64,000 nt of DNA. Origin: Pseudarthrobacter sp. BIM B-2242. Its GTDB lineage: Bacteria > Actinomycetota > Actinomycetes > Actinomycetales > Micrococcaceae. Within the stretch, counting starts at the first letter, position 1, and every line of letters starts with the position of its first letter. Where the stretch lies: positions 2,232,001 to 2,296,000 of the forward strand of contig NZ_CP061721.1 in assembly GCF_014764445.1 (NCBI RefSeq), written 5' to 3'. Below the pieces are notes generated by a model. It searched no databases, was not told where the DNA came from, and saw only the letters and a list, made by a program, of their open reading frames with translations. Shown piece after piece: positions 34,052-42,283 of the stretch. Made by a program: the position numbers and the translations under genes.

Positions 34052-34582
34052 ATGGAAAACCCCGGAGAGCCCCGCTGGCTGGACAGTGACGAACGCGAGG
34101 TCTGGCTGACCCTTGTGGGCGTGATGACAAAGCTGCCCGGCGCACTGGACGCGCAGCTGCAGCGGGATGCCGGGTTGAGCCACTTTGAGTACATGGTCCT
34201 TGCCGGCCTGTCCGAAGCACCGGAACGAACCCGCCGGATGAGCGATCTTGCGGGTTTCACCGAGTCAGGCCTGCCCAGGCTGTCCCAGGTGGTGGGTCGG
34301 CTGGAGAAGCGCGGCTGGGTAAGCCGCTGCACGGACCCTACCGATGGACGGATTACGCTGGCCACACTCACCGACGAGGGGCTGGCGAAGATCGCAGATT
34401 CCGCCCCCGGCCACGTGGAAGCCGTCCGGAAGCTCGTTTTTGATCCACTTACCAGGGCTCAATCACGGCAGCTGGGAATCATCGGCAAGCGCATCATGGG
34501 CGCCGTCGACCCCGCGGACCGCTGCCTGCAGGGCATGGCCAGGAGCCAAGGTTCCGGGCATGCAGAATCACGGCGAGGATGA
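34052..34582 (+). CDS. MarR family transcriptional regulator
   Basis: A 176-residue winged-helix protein with the MarR core: dimer helix (REVWLTLVGVMTKLPGALDA), recognition helix region (RMSDLAGFTESGLPRLSQVV) and wing RCTDPTDGRITLATLTDEG. No cysteines suggestive of redox sensing are near the helix. It is divergent from the RibA-monooxygenase fusion with a palindrome between them, so it probably controls that gene and itself. The ligand may be the aromatic substrate or product. Its last 89 nt overlap an opposite-strand membrane-protein frame. Confidence 0.92.
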   Translation: MENPGEPRWLDSDEREVWLTLVGVMTKLPGALDAQLQRDAGLSHFEYMVLAGLSEAPERTRRMSDLAGFTESGLPRLSQVVGRLEKRGWVSRCTDPTDGRITLATLTDEGLAKIADSAPGHVEAVRKLVFDPLTRAQSRQLGIIGKRIMGAVDPADRCLQGMARSQGSGHAESRRG

Positions 34583-34880
34583 TCAGCGGCACGTGGATTG
34601 CCGGAAGATTGTGCGCAAACCACCTCGGCAAATAGATATCAGTGACGGACCCGGTGGGGTCACCCAGGCGCCGCGCCAAGGGCGTGAGCGGACAGTGAAA
34701 TCCATTCGCCGCGAAGATCAGCGTCTCACCGGCCACCACGGCGGCGGCCTTTCCTGCCCTCCGGTCGCTCTGGCCCCGGATCCCTGAGTACAGCACATAA
34801 ATCATGCAGGCCTCGATGGTAAACCAGGCGAAGGTATGGAAGGCCTTGACGGCCTTCAGTTCCCACTGATGCTCCCTCAT
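34494..34880 (-). CDS. Small multi-pass membrane protein of unknown function
   Basis: A protein of about 128 residues with three hydrophobic segments: AFHTFAWFTIEACMIYVLYS, AAAVVAGETLIFAANGF and AIHVPLIILAVILHARNL. The polar stretch RRLGDPTGSVTDIYLPRWFAHN looks conserved (written here as fragments GSVTDIYLP and RWFAHN). I do not recognise a named family. The start is uncertain: ATG 34880 is used, while ATGs at 34931 and 34940 lie upstream with AGGA nearby. The 3' end overlaps marR on the other strand. Confidence 0.7.
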   Translation of the reverse strand: MREHQWELKAVKAFHTFAWFTIEACMIYVLYSGIRGQSDRRAGKAAAVVAGETLIFAANGFHCPLTPLARRLGDPTGSVTDIYLPRWFAHNLPAIHVPLIILAVILHARNLGSWPCPAGSGPRGRRRP

Positions 34881-34965
34881 ACGCACATGAAACACCCGGA
34901 CCGCCAGCCCGATCAGGGGCCTTTGTCCCATTCTGCACATTTTCCTGCCACGCCTGCTTCTATCG

Positions 34966-35001
34966 GCCGCGGCGGCGCCACTGTGGCGGTGCCGCCGCGG
35001 C
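34966..35001. repeat. GC-rich hairpin between membrane-protein gene and SDR gene
   Basis: Perfect 11-bp arms GCCGCGGCGGC and GCCGCCGCGGC (34966-34976, 34991-35001) surround an inner GCCAC-T-GTGGC stem. It lies 122 nt before the SDR start. It could be a terminator or attenuator; no U-run is present. Confidence 0.55.
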
Positions 35002-35123
35002 GGTCACGGAAACCCGACTGGAAGAAAGCGCCAAACGTCCGCCGCGCAGCGGTACCGTGAAGCAGAACCCGCACGGGTGAATCACCGCGGACATGCTGCG
35101 GTGCAGACGGAGAGGAACTCAAC

Positions 35124-35882
35124 ATGGCACAGTTCACCGGCAAGGTTGCCCTGGTTACCGGCGGTGGCTCCGGTATTGGCGAAGCTGTCTGCAAAGAGCT
35201 CGCCACTAAACGCGCCAGCGTGGTTGTCACCGACATCAACCTGGAGGCTGCCCGGCGCGTCGCCAAGGAGATTGTCGACGCCGGCGGTACGGCTTCGGCG
35301 GTCCGCCAGGACACGGCCAGGAAGGAGGACTCCGAGATGGTGGTCCGCCACGCCGTCGATACGTACGGCGCCCTGCACCTTGCGGTGAACAACGCCGGCA
35401 TCGGCGGCAAGCAGGCGCCCGCCGGTGAAACCGATCTGGAAGAGTGGGACAAAGTCGTCGGCATCAACCTCAACGGCGTGCTGTATGGAATGCGCTACCA
35501 GATCCCGCAAATGCTGGCGGCCGGTGCAGAGAACTGCGCCATCGTGAACATGGCCTCAGTGCACGGCACTGTCGCCGCCCCGGGCAACGGCGCCTACACG
35601 GCGGCCAAGCACGGTGTTGTCGGAATCACCAAGAACGCCGCCGTCGAGTACGGACCCCAGGGCCTGCGCGTCAACGCCGTTGGGCCCGGCTACATCCGGA
35701 CACCGCTACTGGAGGGCGCCCTGACCCCCGAAGTCCTTTCGGTGATCGAAGGCAAGCACGCGCTGGGCCGGCTCGGAACAGCCGAGGAAGTGGCCCACCT
35801 GGTCAGCTTCCTGCTGTCGGAGGAAGCATCCTTCATCACGGGCGGTTACTACCTTGTTGACGGAGGCTACACGGCCATCTGA
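35124..35882 (+). CDS. Short-chain dehydrogenase/reductase
   Basis: A 252-residue classical SDR: NAD(P) motif TGGGSGIG (11-20 region), NNAGIG, catalytic Ser in NMASVHG and YTAAKHG (Tyr-x3-Lys), and C-terminal ITGGYYLVDGG. Asp after the second strand (VVVTDIN) favours NAD over NADP. The substrate is unknown. The ATG at 35124 has GGAGAGG about 8 nt upstream. It converges with PPK2, with 51 nt between the stops. Confidence 0.93.
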   Translation: MAQFTGKVALVTGGGSGIGEAVCKELATKRASVVVTDINLEAARRVAKEIVDAGGTASAVRQDTARKEDSEMVVRHAVDTYGALHLAVNNAGIGGKQAPAGETDLEEWDKVVGINLNGVLYGMRYQIPQMLAAGAENCAIVNMASVHGTVAAPGNGAYTAAKHGVVGITKNAAVEYGPQGLRVNAVGPGYIRTPLLEGALTPEVLSVIEGKHALGRLGTAEEVAHLVSFLLSEEASFITGGYYLVDGGYTAI

Positions 35883-35933
35883 GGCTACACCGTCGTCGGA
35901 GGCTAAGGCGTCGGCCGAGGTATCCCGCGGGGA

Positions 35934-36866
35934 TCAGTCGCCCACAGCGTCGCGCCCGCGGCGCACAATCAGCGGGTCGGGCTGCCGGACCGCTGACGCA
36001 TCCTTGCCGTCGTAGTCGAACTGGCTCAGGAAGAAGCGCATGGCATTGATCCGTCCCCGCTTCTTGTCATTGGACTTGATGGTCATCCACGGTGCATGGT
36101 CCGTGTCCGTGCGCAGAAACGTCTCTTCCTTTGCCCGGGTGTAGTCCTCCCAGCGGTCCAGCGACGCCAGATCCACCGGTGAGAGCTTCCACCGCCGGAC
36201 GGGGTCTATCTGGCGGATGGCGAAGCGTGTGCGTTGCTCGTGCCTTGTCACGGAAAACCAAAACTTTGTCAGGTGGATCCCTGAGTCCACCAGCATCTTC
36301 TCGAACAAGGGGGCCTGGTCCATAAACGTCGAGTAGTCGCGGTCAGTGCAGAAATCCATGACCCTTTCCACATTGGCCCTGTTGTACCAGGAGCGGTCAA
36401 ACAGCACGATCTCCCCTGCCGTGGGCAAATGCTGGATGTAGCGCTGGAAATACCACTGCCCCTGCTCGCGGTCCGACGGTTTGCCCAGCGCGACGGTCCG
36501 GGCAGCCCTCGGATCCAGATGCTCGGTAAAGCGTTTGATGGTGCCGCCCTTCCCGGCGGCATCCCGGCCTTCGAAGACCACCACGTTCTTGAGCCCGTGG
36601 TCCTGGCCCCAATACTGGAACTTCAGCAGTTCCACTTGCAGCCGGTATTTCTCCAGTTCGTATTCTTCCCGGGACATCCGCTCTTCGTACGGATAGTCCT
36701 CACGCCAGGTCTGCATGGCGGAGCCACCAGGATCGATCAGTTCCGGATCCTCGCCCTGGCCGCCGCGCACCGTGTACCCCAGCTGCACCAGCCGGTCAAT
36801 GGCCTCACGCAGGTTGTCCCGTACCCACCACGGGTCCGCCGGCCGCCATGCCTCCCTGTCCAGCAT
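35934..36866 (-). CDS. ppk2: Polyphosphate kinase 2 (PPK2)
   Basis: A 310-residue PPK2-type kinase with Walker A FEGRDAAGKGG, the lid motif PSDREQGQWYFQRYI and Walker B LFDRSWYNRA. It moves phosphate between polyphosphate and nucleotides, usually making NTP or NDP from polyphosphate (class I/II by length). A GTG at 36869 directly precedes the ATG used; AGGAG is 6-9 nt upstream. It follows the NrtR-type gene on the same strand after a 212-nt gap containing a large inverted repeat. Confidence 0.92.
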   Translation of the reverse strand: MLDREAWRPADPWWVRDNLREAIDRLVQLGYTVRGGQGEDPELIDPGGSAMQTWREDYPYEERMSREEYELEKYRLQVELLKFQYWGQDHGLKNVVVFEGRDAAGKGGTIKRFTEHLDPRAARTVALGKPSDREQGQWYFQRYIQHLPTAGEIVLFDRSWYNRANVERVMDFCTDRDYSTFMDQAPLFEKMLVDSGIHLTKFWFSVTRHEQRTRFAIRQIDPVRRWKLSPVDLASLDRWEDYTRAKEETFLRTDTDHAPWMTIKSNDKKRGRINAMRFFLSQFDYDGKDASAVRQPDPLIVRRGRDAVGD

Positions 36867-36974
36867 CACCAAGCTCTCCTCCCGGTCATATCCGGATCGT
36901 CTCACGAACACACAGGCCGGAAAAGTGTCTGATTACGCAGCGCGCCATCGATGATCCGCCGTAAAATTTAAGTA

Positions 36975-37046
36975 GACCGGCGGCGGCCGAGCATCGGTTG
37001 TTCCCCCAACAACCGCAGCTGCTCACCCCCCAGTCCGCCGCCGGTC
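36975..37046. repeat. Nested inverted repeat between nrtR-like gene and ppk2
   Basis: Three nested stems share one centre: outer GACCGGCGGCGG with CCGCCGCCGGTC (12 bp, perfect), middle GAGCA with TGCTC, and inner CGGTTGTT-CCCCC-AACAACCG (8 bp). The element is 72 nt long and starts 32 nt after the NrtR stop in the sense of transcription. It could terminate nrtR or form the ppk2 leader. Confidence 0.7.
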
Positions 37047-37078
37047 CTGGATCCGCCCCTCGGCACGGACCTTGAGTC

Positions 37079-37813
37079 TCACGGACGCGACCGCATGATC
37101 GGCGGGTTGAGGACGGCCTTTGTTGGTTGGCCTGGTGCCGGGCGGGCTGCCGGCGCAAGCCGGAAAAGTGCTGCCGGACGGCCGGTATCGCCCGCCGTCA
37201 TCCGGCCGGTGTCTTCCAGGAAATCGGGGGTCCCTGTTGCCTTGCGGTGAAAATTCCGCGGGTCCAGGCGTGTATCCCAGACGGCCTCGTAGACGGCCCG
37301 GAGCTGGGCGATGGTGAATTCCTCACCGCAGAAGGCAGCGCCCAAGGGCGAGTACTCGAGTTTTGACTTCGCCCGCTCCACGGCGTCCGCCATGATCCGG
37401 TCATGATCAAAAGCCAGCTGCACAGTGCCGCTCTGGACCTCGCGGACGGGGTACCAGGCTGCGTGCTCGGCATCGCTCCCTGCCGACAGCACGGGAAAAT
37501 CAGGCGCGAGAAGCAGGTGGGCAACGGTCAGGATGTCACCGCGCGGATCGCGTCCCCTGGGACCGTAACTGCCCAATTGCTCCAGGTAGCCGGGGAGATG
37601 CTCGACGCCGGTCTCTTCCGCAAGTTCCCGGGTTGCCGCCTCCAACAACTCTTCTCCCGCCAGGACGAAACCGCCCGGGAGGGCGGGCTTCCCGCGGAAG
37701 GGTTCTAAAAGACGATTGATGAGCAGGACGCTCAGTTCGCCGTCGCGCACGGTGAGGGCGACGACGTCGACCGTTACCGGAAAGCGCGCGGGCTCCTGGT
37801 GGGTTGCTGGCAT
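37079..37813 (-). CDS. NrtR-type Nudix transcriptional regulator
   Basis: A 244-residue protein with an N-terminal Nudix domain (about 12-140, box GGFVLAGEELLEAATRELAEETGV, catalytic RE and EE residues kept) and a C-terminal winged helix (about 155-205: FTIAQLRAVYEAVWDTRLD, NFHRKATGTPDFLEDTG). This is the NrtR architecture, which senses ADP-ribose and represses NAD-metabolism genes. A basic Pro/Ala tail follows. It is divergent from the SPFH/NAD-kinase-like genes with two matching repeats in the 103-nt gap, so it most likely regulates them. The intact Nudix box suggests that it may also hydrolyse its ligand. Confidence 0.88.
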   Translation of the reverse strand: MPATHQEPARFPVTVDVVALTVRDGELSVLLINRLLEPFRGKPALPGGFVLAGEELLEAATRELAEETGVEHLPGYLEQLGSYGPRGRDPRGDILTVAHLLLAPDFPVLSAGSDAEHAAWYPVREVQSGTVQLAFDHDRIMADAVERAKSKLEYSPLGAAFCGEEFTIAQLRAVYEAVWDTRLDPRNFHRKATGTPDFLEDTGRMTAGDTGRPAALFRLAPAARPAPGQPTKAVLNPPIMRSRP

Positions 37814-37830
37814 GAAGCCATCCTAAATAC

Positions 37831-37851
37831 TTATCGTCACCTTGACAATAA
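37831..37851. promoter_or_regulatory. Putative NrtR operator 1
   Basis: The site starts TTATCGTCA and ends TTGACAATAA, with imperfect dyad symmetry around a CCT-like centre. It is 18 nt upstream of the NrtR-type start. The second copy lies 45 bp away, centre to centre (about four helical turns). Confidence 0.65.
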
Positions 37852-37875
37852 GTCGTCATGGAATCTATCGTCTAG

Positions 37876-37896
37876 TTATCGTCAGCTTGACGAAAA
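37876..37896. promoter_or_regulatory. Putative NrtR operator 2
   Basis: The site starts TTATCGTCA and continues GCTTGACGAAAA. Its first 16 positions match operator 1 except one. It lies 20 nt before the SPFH start codon, in the region where a -10 element would be expected, so binding could block transcription. Confidence 0.65.
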
Positions 37897-37916
37897 AGCG
37901 ATCAGAGGAGAACACC

Positions 37917-38960
37917 ATGGCCAGCATCAAGCGCTACCCCTGGATCAGCCACTTCCTGGGCAGCCCCACCGGTTACGTCGTCCACCTGCAAAAAGGCCAG
38001 GTCAGGCATCAGGGGGTGGGCCAGGCGTTCTGGTTCCGGCCGGCGAACTCCGTGCTCAGCGAGGTTCCCGTTGATGACCAGGAACTGCCCACGCTCTTCC
38101 ACGCCATCACCCGGGACCACCAGGATGTCAGCGTCCAGGCCAACGTGACCTACCGCTTTATCGACCCCGTGTCCGTATCCAGCCGGCTCGACTTCGGGCT
38201 CCAGCCTGCCGGTTCAGCACCGGCCACCGGACGCGAGCAGGTGGCCACCATCATCGGCCAGCTGTGCCAGAGCCACGCGATTGACCAGATCGCCACCACC
38301 ACCCTCGCCGAGGCGCTTGAGCGCGGGGTGAGCCAGCTCCGCACTGTCCTCACCGGAGCGCTGCGCACCGACGCGCGTCTCCTGTCCACCGGCATCGAAA
38401 TCCTCGGCGTGCAGGTCCTGGCGGTCCGGCCGGAAGCGGACGTCGAACGGGCCCTGCAGACGCCGGTCCGCGAACAGCTCCAGTCCGAAGCGGACCGTGC
38501 CGTGTACGAACGCCGGGCGGTCGCCGTCGAACGTGAACGCACGATCTCCGAGAACGAAATGGCAAGCCAGATCGAACTGGCCACGCGGCGCGAACACCTG
38601 GTTGCCCAGGAGGGTGCCAACGCTCGGCGCCAGGCGGAGGAAAAAGCCGCCGCTGGACTGATCGAGGCGCGTGCCTCGGCCGAACGCCAGGGCATCACCA
38701 CCACCGCCGAAGCTAACCAGATCCGGCTGGTCGGTGAGGCCGCAGCCGCGCGCGAGGCCGCAACAATGGAGGTCTACCGGGACATGGAGCAGGCCACGCT
38801 GCTGGCCCTGGCCCTCCGTGAGGCAGCAGGATCACTCCCCAGCATCGGCAACCTCACCATCACACCGGATCTCCTCAGCGGGGCGCTTGCGGGTCTGTTC
38901 CGGGAGCCGGCGGGGGCAGGAGCACCTGCTGCCAGCGCCACCGGCCGGCTCGAAAAGTAG
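37917..38960 (+). CDS. SPFH/band-7 domain protein without membrane anchor
   Basis: A 347-residue protein of the stomatin/prohibitin/flotillin (SPFH) type. Residues about 20-190 form the band-7 domain (VSVQANVTYRFIDPVSV; ALRTDARLLSTGIEILGVQV), and about 195-295 form an Ala/Glu/Arg-rich coiled coil that would drive oligomerisation. No N-terminal membrane helix or hairpin is visible, unlike most members, so it may be cytoplasmic or peripheral. The ATG at 37917 has AGAGGAG 6 nt upstream. It is separated by 8 nt from the NAD-kinase-like gene and sits behind the NrtR-type operators. Confidence 0.88.
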   Translation: MASIKRYPWISHFLGSPTGYVVHLQKGQVRHQGVGQAFWFRPANSVLSEVPVDDQELPTLFHAITRDHQDVSVQANVTYRFIDPVSVSSRLDFGLQPAGSAPATGREQVATIIGQLCQSHAIDQIATTTLAEALERGVSQLRTVLTGALRTDARLLSTGIEILGVQVLAVRPEADVERALQTPVREQLQSEADRAVYERRAVAVERERTISENEMASQIELATRREHLVAQEGANARRQAEEKAAAGLIEARASAERQGITTTAEANQIRLVGEAAAAREAATMEVYRDMEQATLLALALREAAGSLPSIGNLTITPDLLSGALAGLFREPAGAGAPAASATGRLEK

Positions 38961-38968
38961 GGCCCCTC

Positions 38969-39868
38969 GTGGCAACTCCCCGTCTCGTCTTCGTTCACCG
39001 GCGCACCGAGCTCCAGGAATTACTGGACCGGCACGCCACCCGGGGCCAGGCCGAATTCTTCCTCCGCACCCGGGGCCGCAGCATCCACGACGTCCAGGAG
39101 CGCCATGACCGGCTCACCGCTGCCCTGGCCTCCCTCCGGGCCGCGGTCCCCGCCGAATGGCGGCACGCTGAAGTGGAACGCGCGGACCTGAGCCGGTTCC
39201 TGCTCACCCCTGAAGACATCATTGCCGTGGTGGGTCAGGACGGGTTGGTGGCCAACGCGGCGAAGTACCTTAGCGGCCAGCCCGTTATAGGAGTCGACCC
39301 TGAGCCGGGAATCAATCCGGGTGTCCTGGTCCGGCACTCGCCTCAGGCTGCGGCAAGACTCCTGCAGCGCGCGGCCCTGGCCGGGCCGGTGGAACAGCTG
39401 CGCTGCCAGGAACTCACAACGGTAACCGCGCGGCTCGACGACGGTCAGGAACTGTCGGGCCTCAACGAAATATTCATTGGGCACGCCTCGCACCAGTCTG
39501 CGCGTTACCGGCTCACCACACCGGGCGGCCAGGCAGAGCGCCAGTCCTCGTCCGGACTGATCGTTTCCACCGGGACAGGCGCCACAGGCTGGTGCGCATC
39601 AATCGCCCTCGAACGCGGCGGACGCCCGCTGCCGGCACCCACGGACGCCCGGCTTGCATGGTTTGTCCGCGAGGCATGGCCCTCTCCCGTTACCGGCGCC
39701 TCCCTGACCGAGGGTGTGCTGGCGGCGGGGGAAGGACTCCGCATCACCGTGGCCTCCGACCGGCTGGTGATCTTCGGCGACGGAATGGAAGATGACCGAC
39801 TGTCGGCATCATGGGGCCAGGAAATCACGGTGCAGCTGGGCGAGAGGCCGCTGCGCCTGGTGGCGTAA
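38969..39868 (+). CDS. NAD-kinase-like protein
   Basis: A 299-residue protein with an ATP-NAD kinase-like core. It has GQDG at 89-92 in place of the catalytic GGDG, then PVIGVDPEPG, an NE pair (N166-E167 in LNEIFIG) and SSGLIVSTGTGATGW, which matches the DG-IVSTPTGSTAY region. The first 60 residues form a charged helix not found in standard NAD kinases. The Gly-to-Gln change in GGDG leaves open whether it phosphorylates NAD or only binds it. GTG 38969 starts 8 nt after the SPFH stop, so the two are co-expressed. Confidence 0.8.
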   Translation: MATPRLVFVHRRTELQELLDRHATRGQAEFFLRTRGRSIHDVQERHDRLTAALASLRAAVPAEWRHAEVERADLSRFLLTPEDIIAVVGQDGLVANAAKYLSGQPVIGVDPEPGINPGVLVRHSPQAAARLLQRAALAGPVEQLRCQELTTVTARLDDGQELSGLNEIFIGHASHQSARYRLTTPGGQAERQSSSGLIVSTGTGATGWCASIALERGGRPLPAPTDARLAWFVREAWPSPVTGASLTEGVLAAGEGLRITVASDRLVIFGDGMEDDRLSASWGQEITVQLGERPLRLVA

Positions 39869-39933
39869 TCCTTCTACGCCGCCCTCACCGGGCTCATCCG
39901 TGGGGGGAAGTCACGGCGTGCCACTGCCCGGGA

Positions 39934-40452
39934 CTAGGCAGTAGGCTTAGCGAGGTCGGCTGCAATGTGATCCGTCCAGGCATTGACGTCCGCCCAGTTC
40001 CGCAAGTCGCCGAATCGGCCGCCCGCAAGCCGGAACACGATCCTGAGCGGTGCCGGCATCTGATCGGACTGGTACACACCGGAGAAGATCACGTGGCCGC
40101 GAAGCGGAACTTCCGGGGGCAGCAACTCCCCTACTCTTTTCAGCTGGAGTGCCGCAGCGTGCTTGCGGAACGGCTTTGGCAAAGCGTCGGCCATTCCTAC
40201 GCTGAAGGCCCAGACAGGACGTGTCGCCAGCTCGGGTGCAAGGCGGCTGAAGAACGCCGCGGCCGGGGACAGCCATGCCTGGTTATGGATGGCGCTGCCC
40301 ACTATGACGGCCTCATAACCGGAGACGGACTCCACCTCTTCCACGGAACGGCATTCGACAGCGTCCACGGCAGCCGCAAGACGGGACGCCATATGTTGGG
40401 CTATCTCCGCCGTGGAACCCAGCCCGCTCGCGTAGGCAACAAGGACAGTCAT
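39934..40452 (-). CDS. Flavodoxin-domain protein (HemG-like)
   Basis: A 172-residue flavodoxin-like protein with the phosphate-binding loop YASGLGSTAEIAQ at residues 7-19, VIVGSAIHNQAWLSPAAAFF and a C-terminal SDQMP region. The pattern AYASxxGST...GSAI is shared with menaquinone-dependent protoporphyrinogen oxidase HemG-like proteins, but a role in heme synthesis is unproved. It should bind FMN. The ATG has AGGAGG 5 nt upstream. It is monocistronic. Confidence 0.88.
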   Translation of the reverse strand: MTVLVAYASGLGSTAEIAQHMASRLAAAVDAVECRSVEEVESVSGYEAVIVGSAIHNQAWLSPAAAFFSRLAPELATRPVWAFSVGMADALPKPFRKHAAALQLKRVGELLPPEVPLRGHVIFSGVYQSDQMPAPLRIVFRLAGGRFGDLRNWADVNAWTDHIAADLAKPTA

Positions 40453-40709
40453 CGCAGCCTCCTTCGCTTCCCAGTCTCACGGAAGCCGGCCGGTTCGAAC
40501 GTGCCATAAGTCCCGCCGCGGGATTGTTATTCGGGCGGGTAGTCCTGCATCTGCGAAACGAGTACTCACTACTCGTGTATCGGCCCCTGCCTTCCTCCTA
40601 GTGTGGACATCGGGGCCGGCGGTGTGTGGTGCGTACCGAGACCGTGCGCACTGCCCCCAGCCACCGTCGGCCCCCTTTACTCGCTCAGCAGTGCACAGGA
40701 GCGTTGAAC

Positions 40710-41918
40710 ATGAACGATCCAACAGCCCGAGCCATCTCAGCGGTATCCGGCCGTGCAGCACGGCTGGCTTCGATCCCCTCTTACCAGCGCGTTGACGCTT
40801 ACCTCAGGGAAACCAACGCGCGCCGGAAGAGCCACGCGGGAGGCTGTGATTTCACGCTTGGCAACCCGCACCAGATGCCGCCGGACCGCTACGTCAATAC
40901 GCTGCGCGAGGCTCTCACCCCGCTGAACGACCAATGGTTCGCCTACCAGACCAACGGCGACGCCGCCCGGGAGGCTGCCGCGGAATCCCTCCAGCAACTG
41001 CTCGGAGTAGCATTCCGCCCCGAGGACATTTACCTCACCACCGGAGGCTTCGCCGCGATCGCGTTGGCGCTGAAAACCGTAGCCGATCCGGGCGATGAAG
41101 TTATCTACAGCCTGCCGCCATGGTTCCTGTATGAGCCGCTGATCCTTGAAGCCGGCCTCGTCCCGGTGAAGGTCAACATCGACACAACGACGTTTGATCT
41201 GGATCTCGACGCGATTGAGGGTGCCATCACTGAGCGGACAAGGGTTCTGATCGTCAATTCACCCAACAATCCCACGGGAAGGATATATCCGCCCGAGCTG
41301 CTGGTCAGGGTGGCAGAACTGCTGGAGAGGGCCTCGGCACGGATCGGACGGCGGATCTACCTGGTCTCGGACGAGGCCTATAACCGGATTGTGTATGACG
41401 GCCTGCGCTTCCACAGCCCGGTGGAGTTCTACCCGCACACCCTGCTGGCCTACTCCTATGGCAAGACCCACCTCTCGCCGGGGCAGCGCGTGGGATATTT
41501 GGCGCTGCCGCCTACGCTGCCGGAGCGCGAGGAGATGGGACCGGCCATCACCGGCCTGCAGGTGGCCATGGGCTGGGTGTATCCGAACGCCCTGCTCCAG
41601 CACGCGCTTCCCAAGCTGGAGCAGTTCACCATCGACGTCGGCCAGCTGCAGCGCCGACGGGATCGCCTGATCGATGCGCTCGGCAGCATGGGGTACCGTG
41701 TCTGGCGCCCGGAGGGCACGTTCTATCTCTATATTCCTTCGCCGACTCCGGACGACGTGGCGTTCACCGAGTCGCTCGCCGGACGGGACGTTTTCGTATT
41801 TCCGGGTGTTTTGTTCGAGACGCCGGGCTTTTTCAGGATCTCCCTGACCGCCAACGAGGACATGATCGAACGCAGCCTGCCGGCCTTCGAAGCGGCAATG
41901 AAGGGAAGCCATGCGTGA
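40710..41918 (+). CDS. PLP-dependent class I/II aminotransferase
   Basis: A 402-residue fold-type I aminotransferase. It has YQTNGDAAREAAAESL at the start of the large domain, SPNNPTGRIYP, VSDEAYNRIVYDG and the PLP lysine in YSYGKTHLSPGQRVGY, and ends with RISLTANEDM. It resembles aspartate/aromatic-type transaminases; the substrate is unknown. The ATG at 40710 has AGGAG about 7 nt upstream; an upstream extension of the frame lacks family similarity. The 202 nt before it, shared with the divergent flavodoxin gene, hold no other gene. Confidence 0.92.
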   Translation: MNDPTARAISAVSGRAARLASIPSYQRVDAYLRETNARRKSHAGGCDFTLGNPHQMPPDRYVNTLREALTPLNDQWFAYQTNGDAAREAAAESLQQLLGVAFRPEDIYLTTGGFAAIALALKTVADPGDEVIYSLPPWFLYEPLILEAGLVPVKVNIDTTTFDLDLDAIEGAITERTRVLIVNSPNNPTGRIYPPELLVRVAELLERASARIGRRIYLVSDEAYNRIVYDGLRFHSPVEFYPHTLLAYSYGKTHLSPGQRVGYLALPPTLPEREEMGPAITGLQVAMGWVYPNALLQHALPKLEQFTIDVGQLQRRRDRLIDALGSMGYRVWRPEGTFYLYIPSPTPDDVAFTESLAGRDVFVFPGVLFETPGFFRISLTANEDMIERSLPAFEAAMKGSHA

Positions 41919-41946
41919 TTCCTGACCGCGAAACGTGACCCGGGAA

Positions 41947-41963
41947 ATTAGTAAGCCTTACTT
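41947..41963. promoter_or_regulatory. Palindromic site upstream of small membrane protein gene
   Basis: TTAGTAAG-C-CTTACTTA is a 17-nt near-palindrome (the inner 13 nt are perfect) located 24 nt before the ATG at 41987. It resembles DtxR/IdeR-type iron boxes in its TTAG...CTTA shape but fits their consensus only partly, so the binder is unknown. Confidence 0.45.
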
Positions 41964-41986
41964 ACAGTTCGGATCTAGACTTGACC

Positions 41987-42238
41987 ATGGAGACGGTGCC
42001 AGCGGTTGTTCTCGTTATCGGCGTGGCCATCGCATGGCTGGGCATCACGGCCTTCGTCATCGTGCGGTTCCGGCGCAGGAGGAGTGGATCCTCGCTTGTA
42101 CGGTCGGCGCCGGCTTCCGGTGAACTTGCCGGCAAACGTCGCGGCAGGACGCCTCGCCGCGTACGCGTTGTCGCCGGCGACAGCACCGTGACTTCGGCGA
42201 GGCGGCTCAGCCTGCGAGTCAGGAAAGTCCGCCGGTAA
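41987..42238 (+). CDS. Small single-pass membrane protein with basic tail
   Basis: An 83-residue predicted protein with one N-terminal membrane helix (about 4-26, VPAVVLVIGVAIAWLGITAF) followed by an Arg-rich cytoplasmic tail. No family is recognised. A TTG at 41981 is an alternative start. The only signs that it is a gene are the clean hydrophobic segment and the palindromic promoter site, so it could be spurious. Confidence 0.5.
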   Translation: METVPAVVLVIGVAIAWLGITAFVIVRFRRRRSGSSLVRSAPASGELAGKRRGRTPRRVRVVAGDSTVTSARRLSLRVRKVRR

Positions 42239-42283
42239 GCCCTGCGGGAACCCCCTCCAGGCAACACTGTCCGGGCCGCACGT

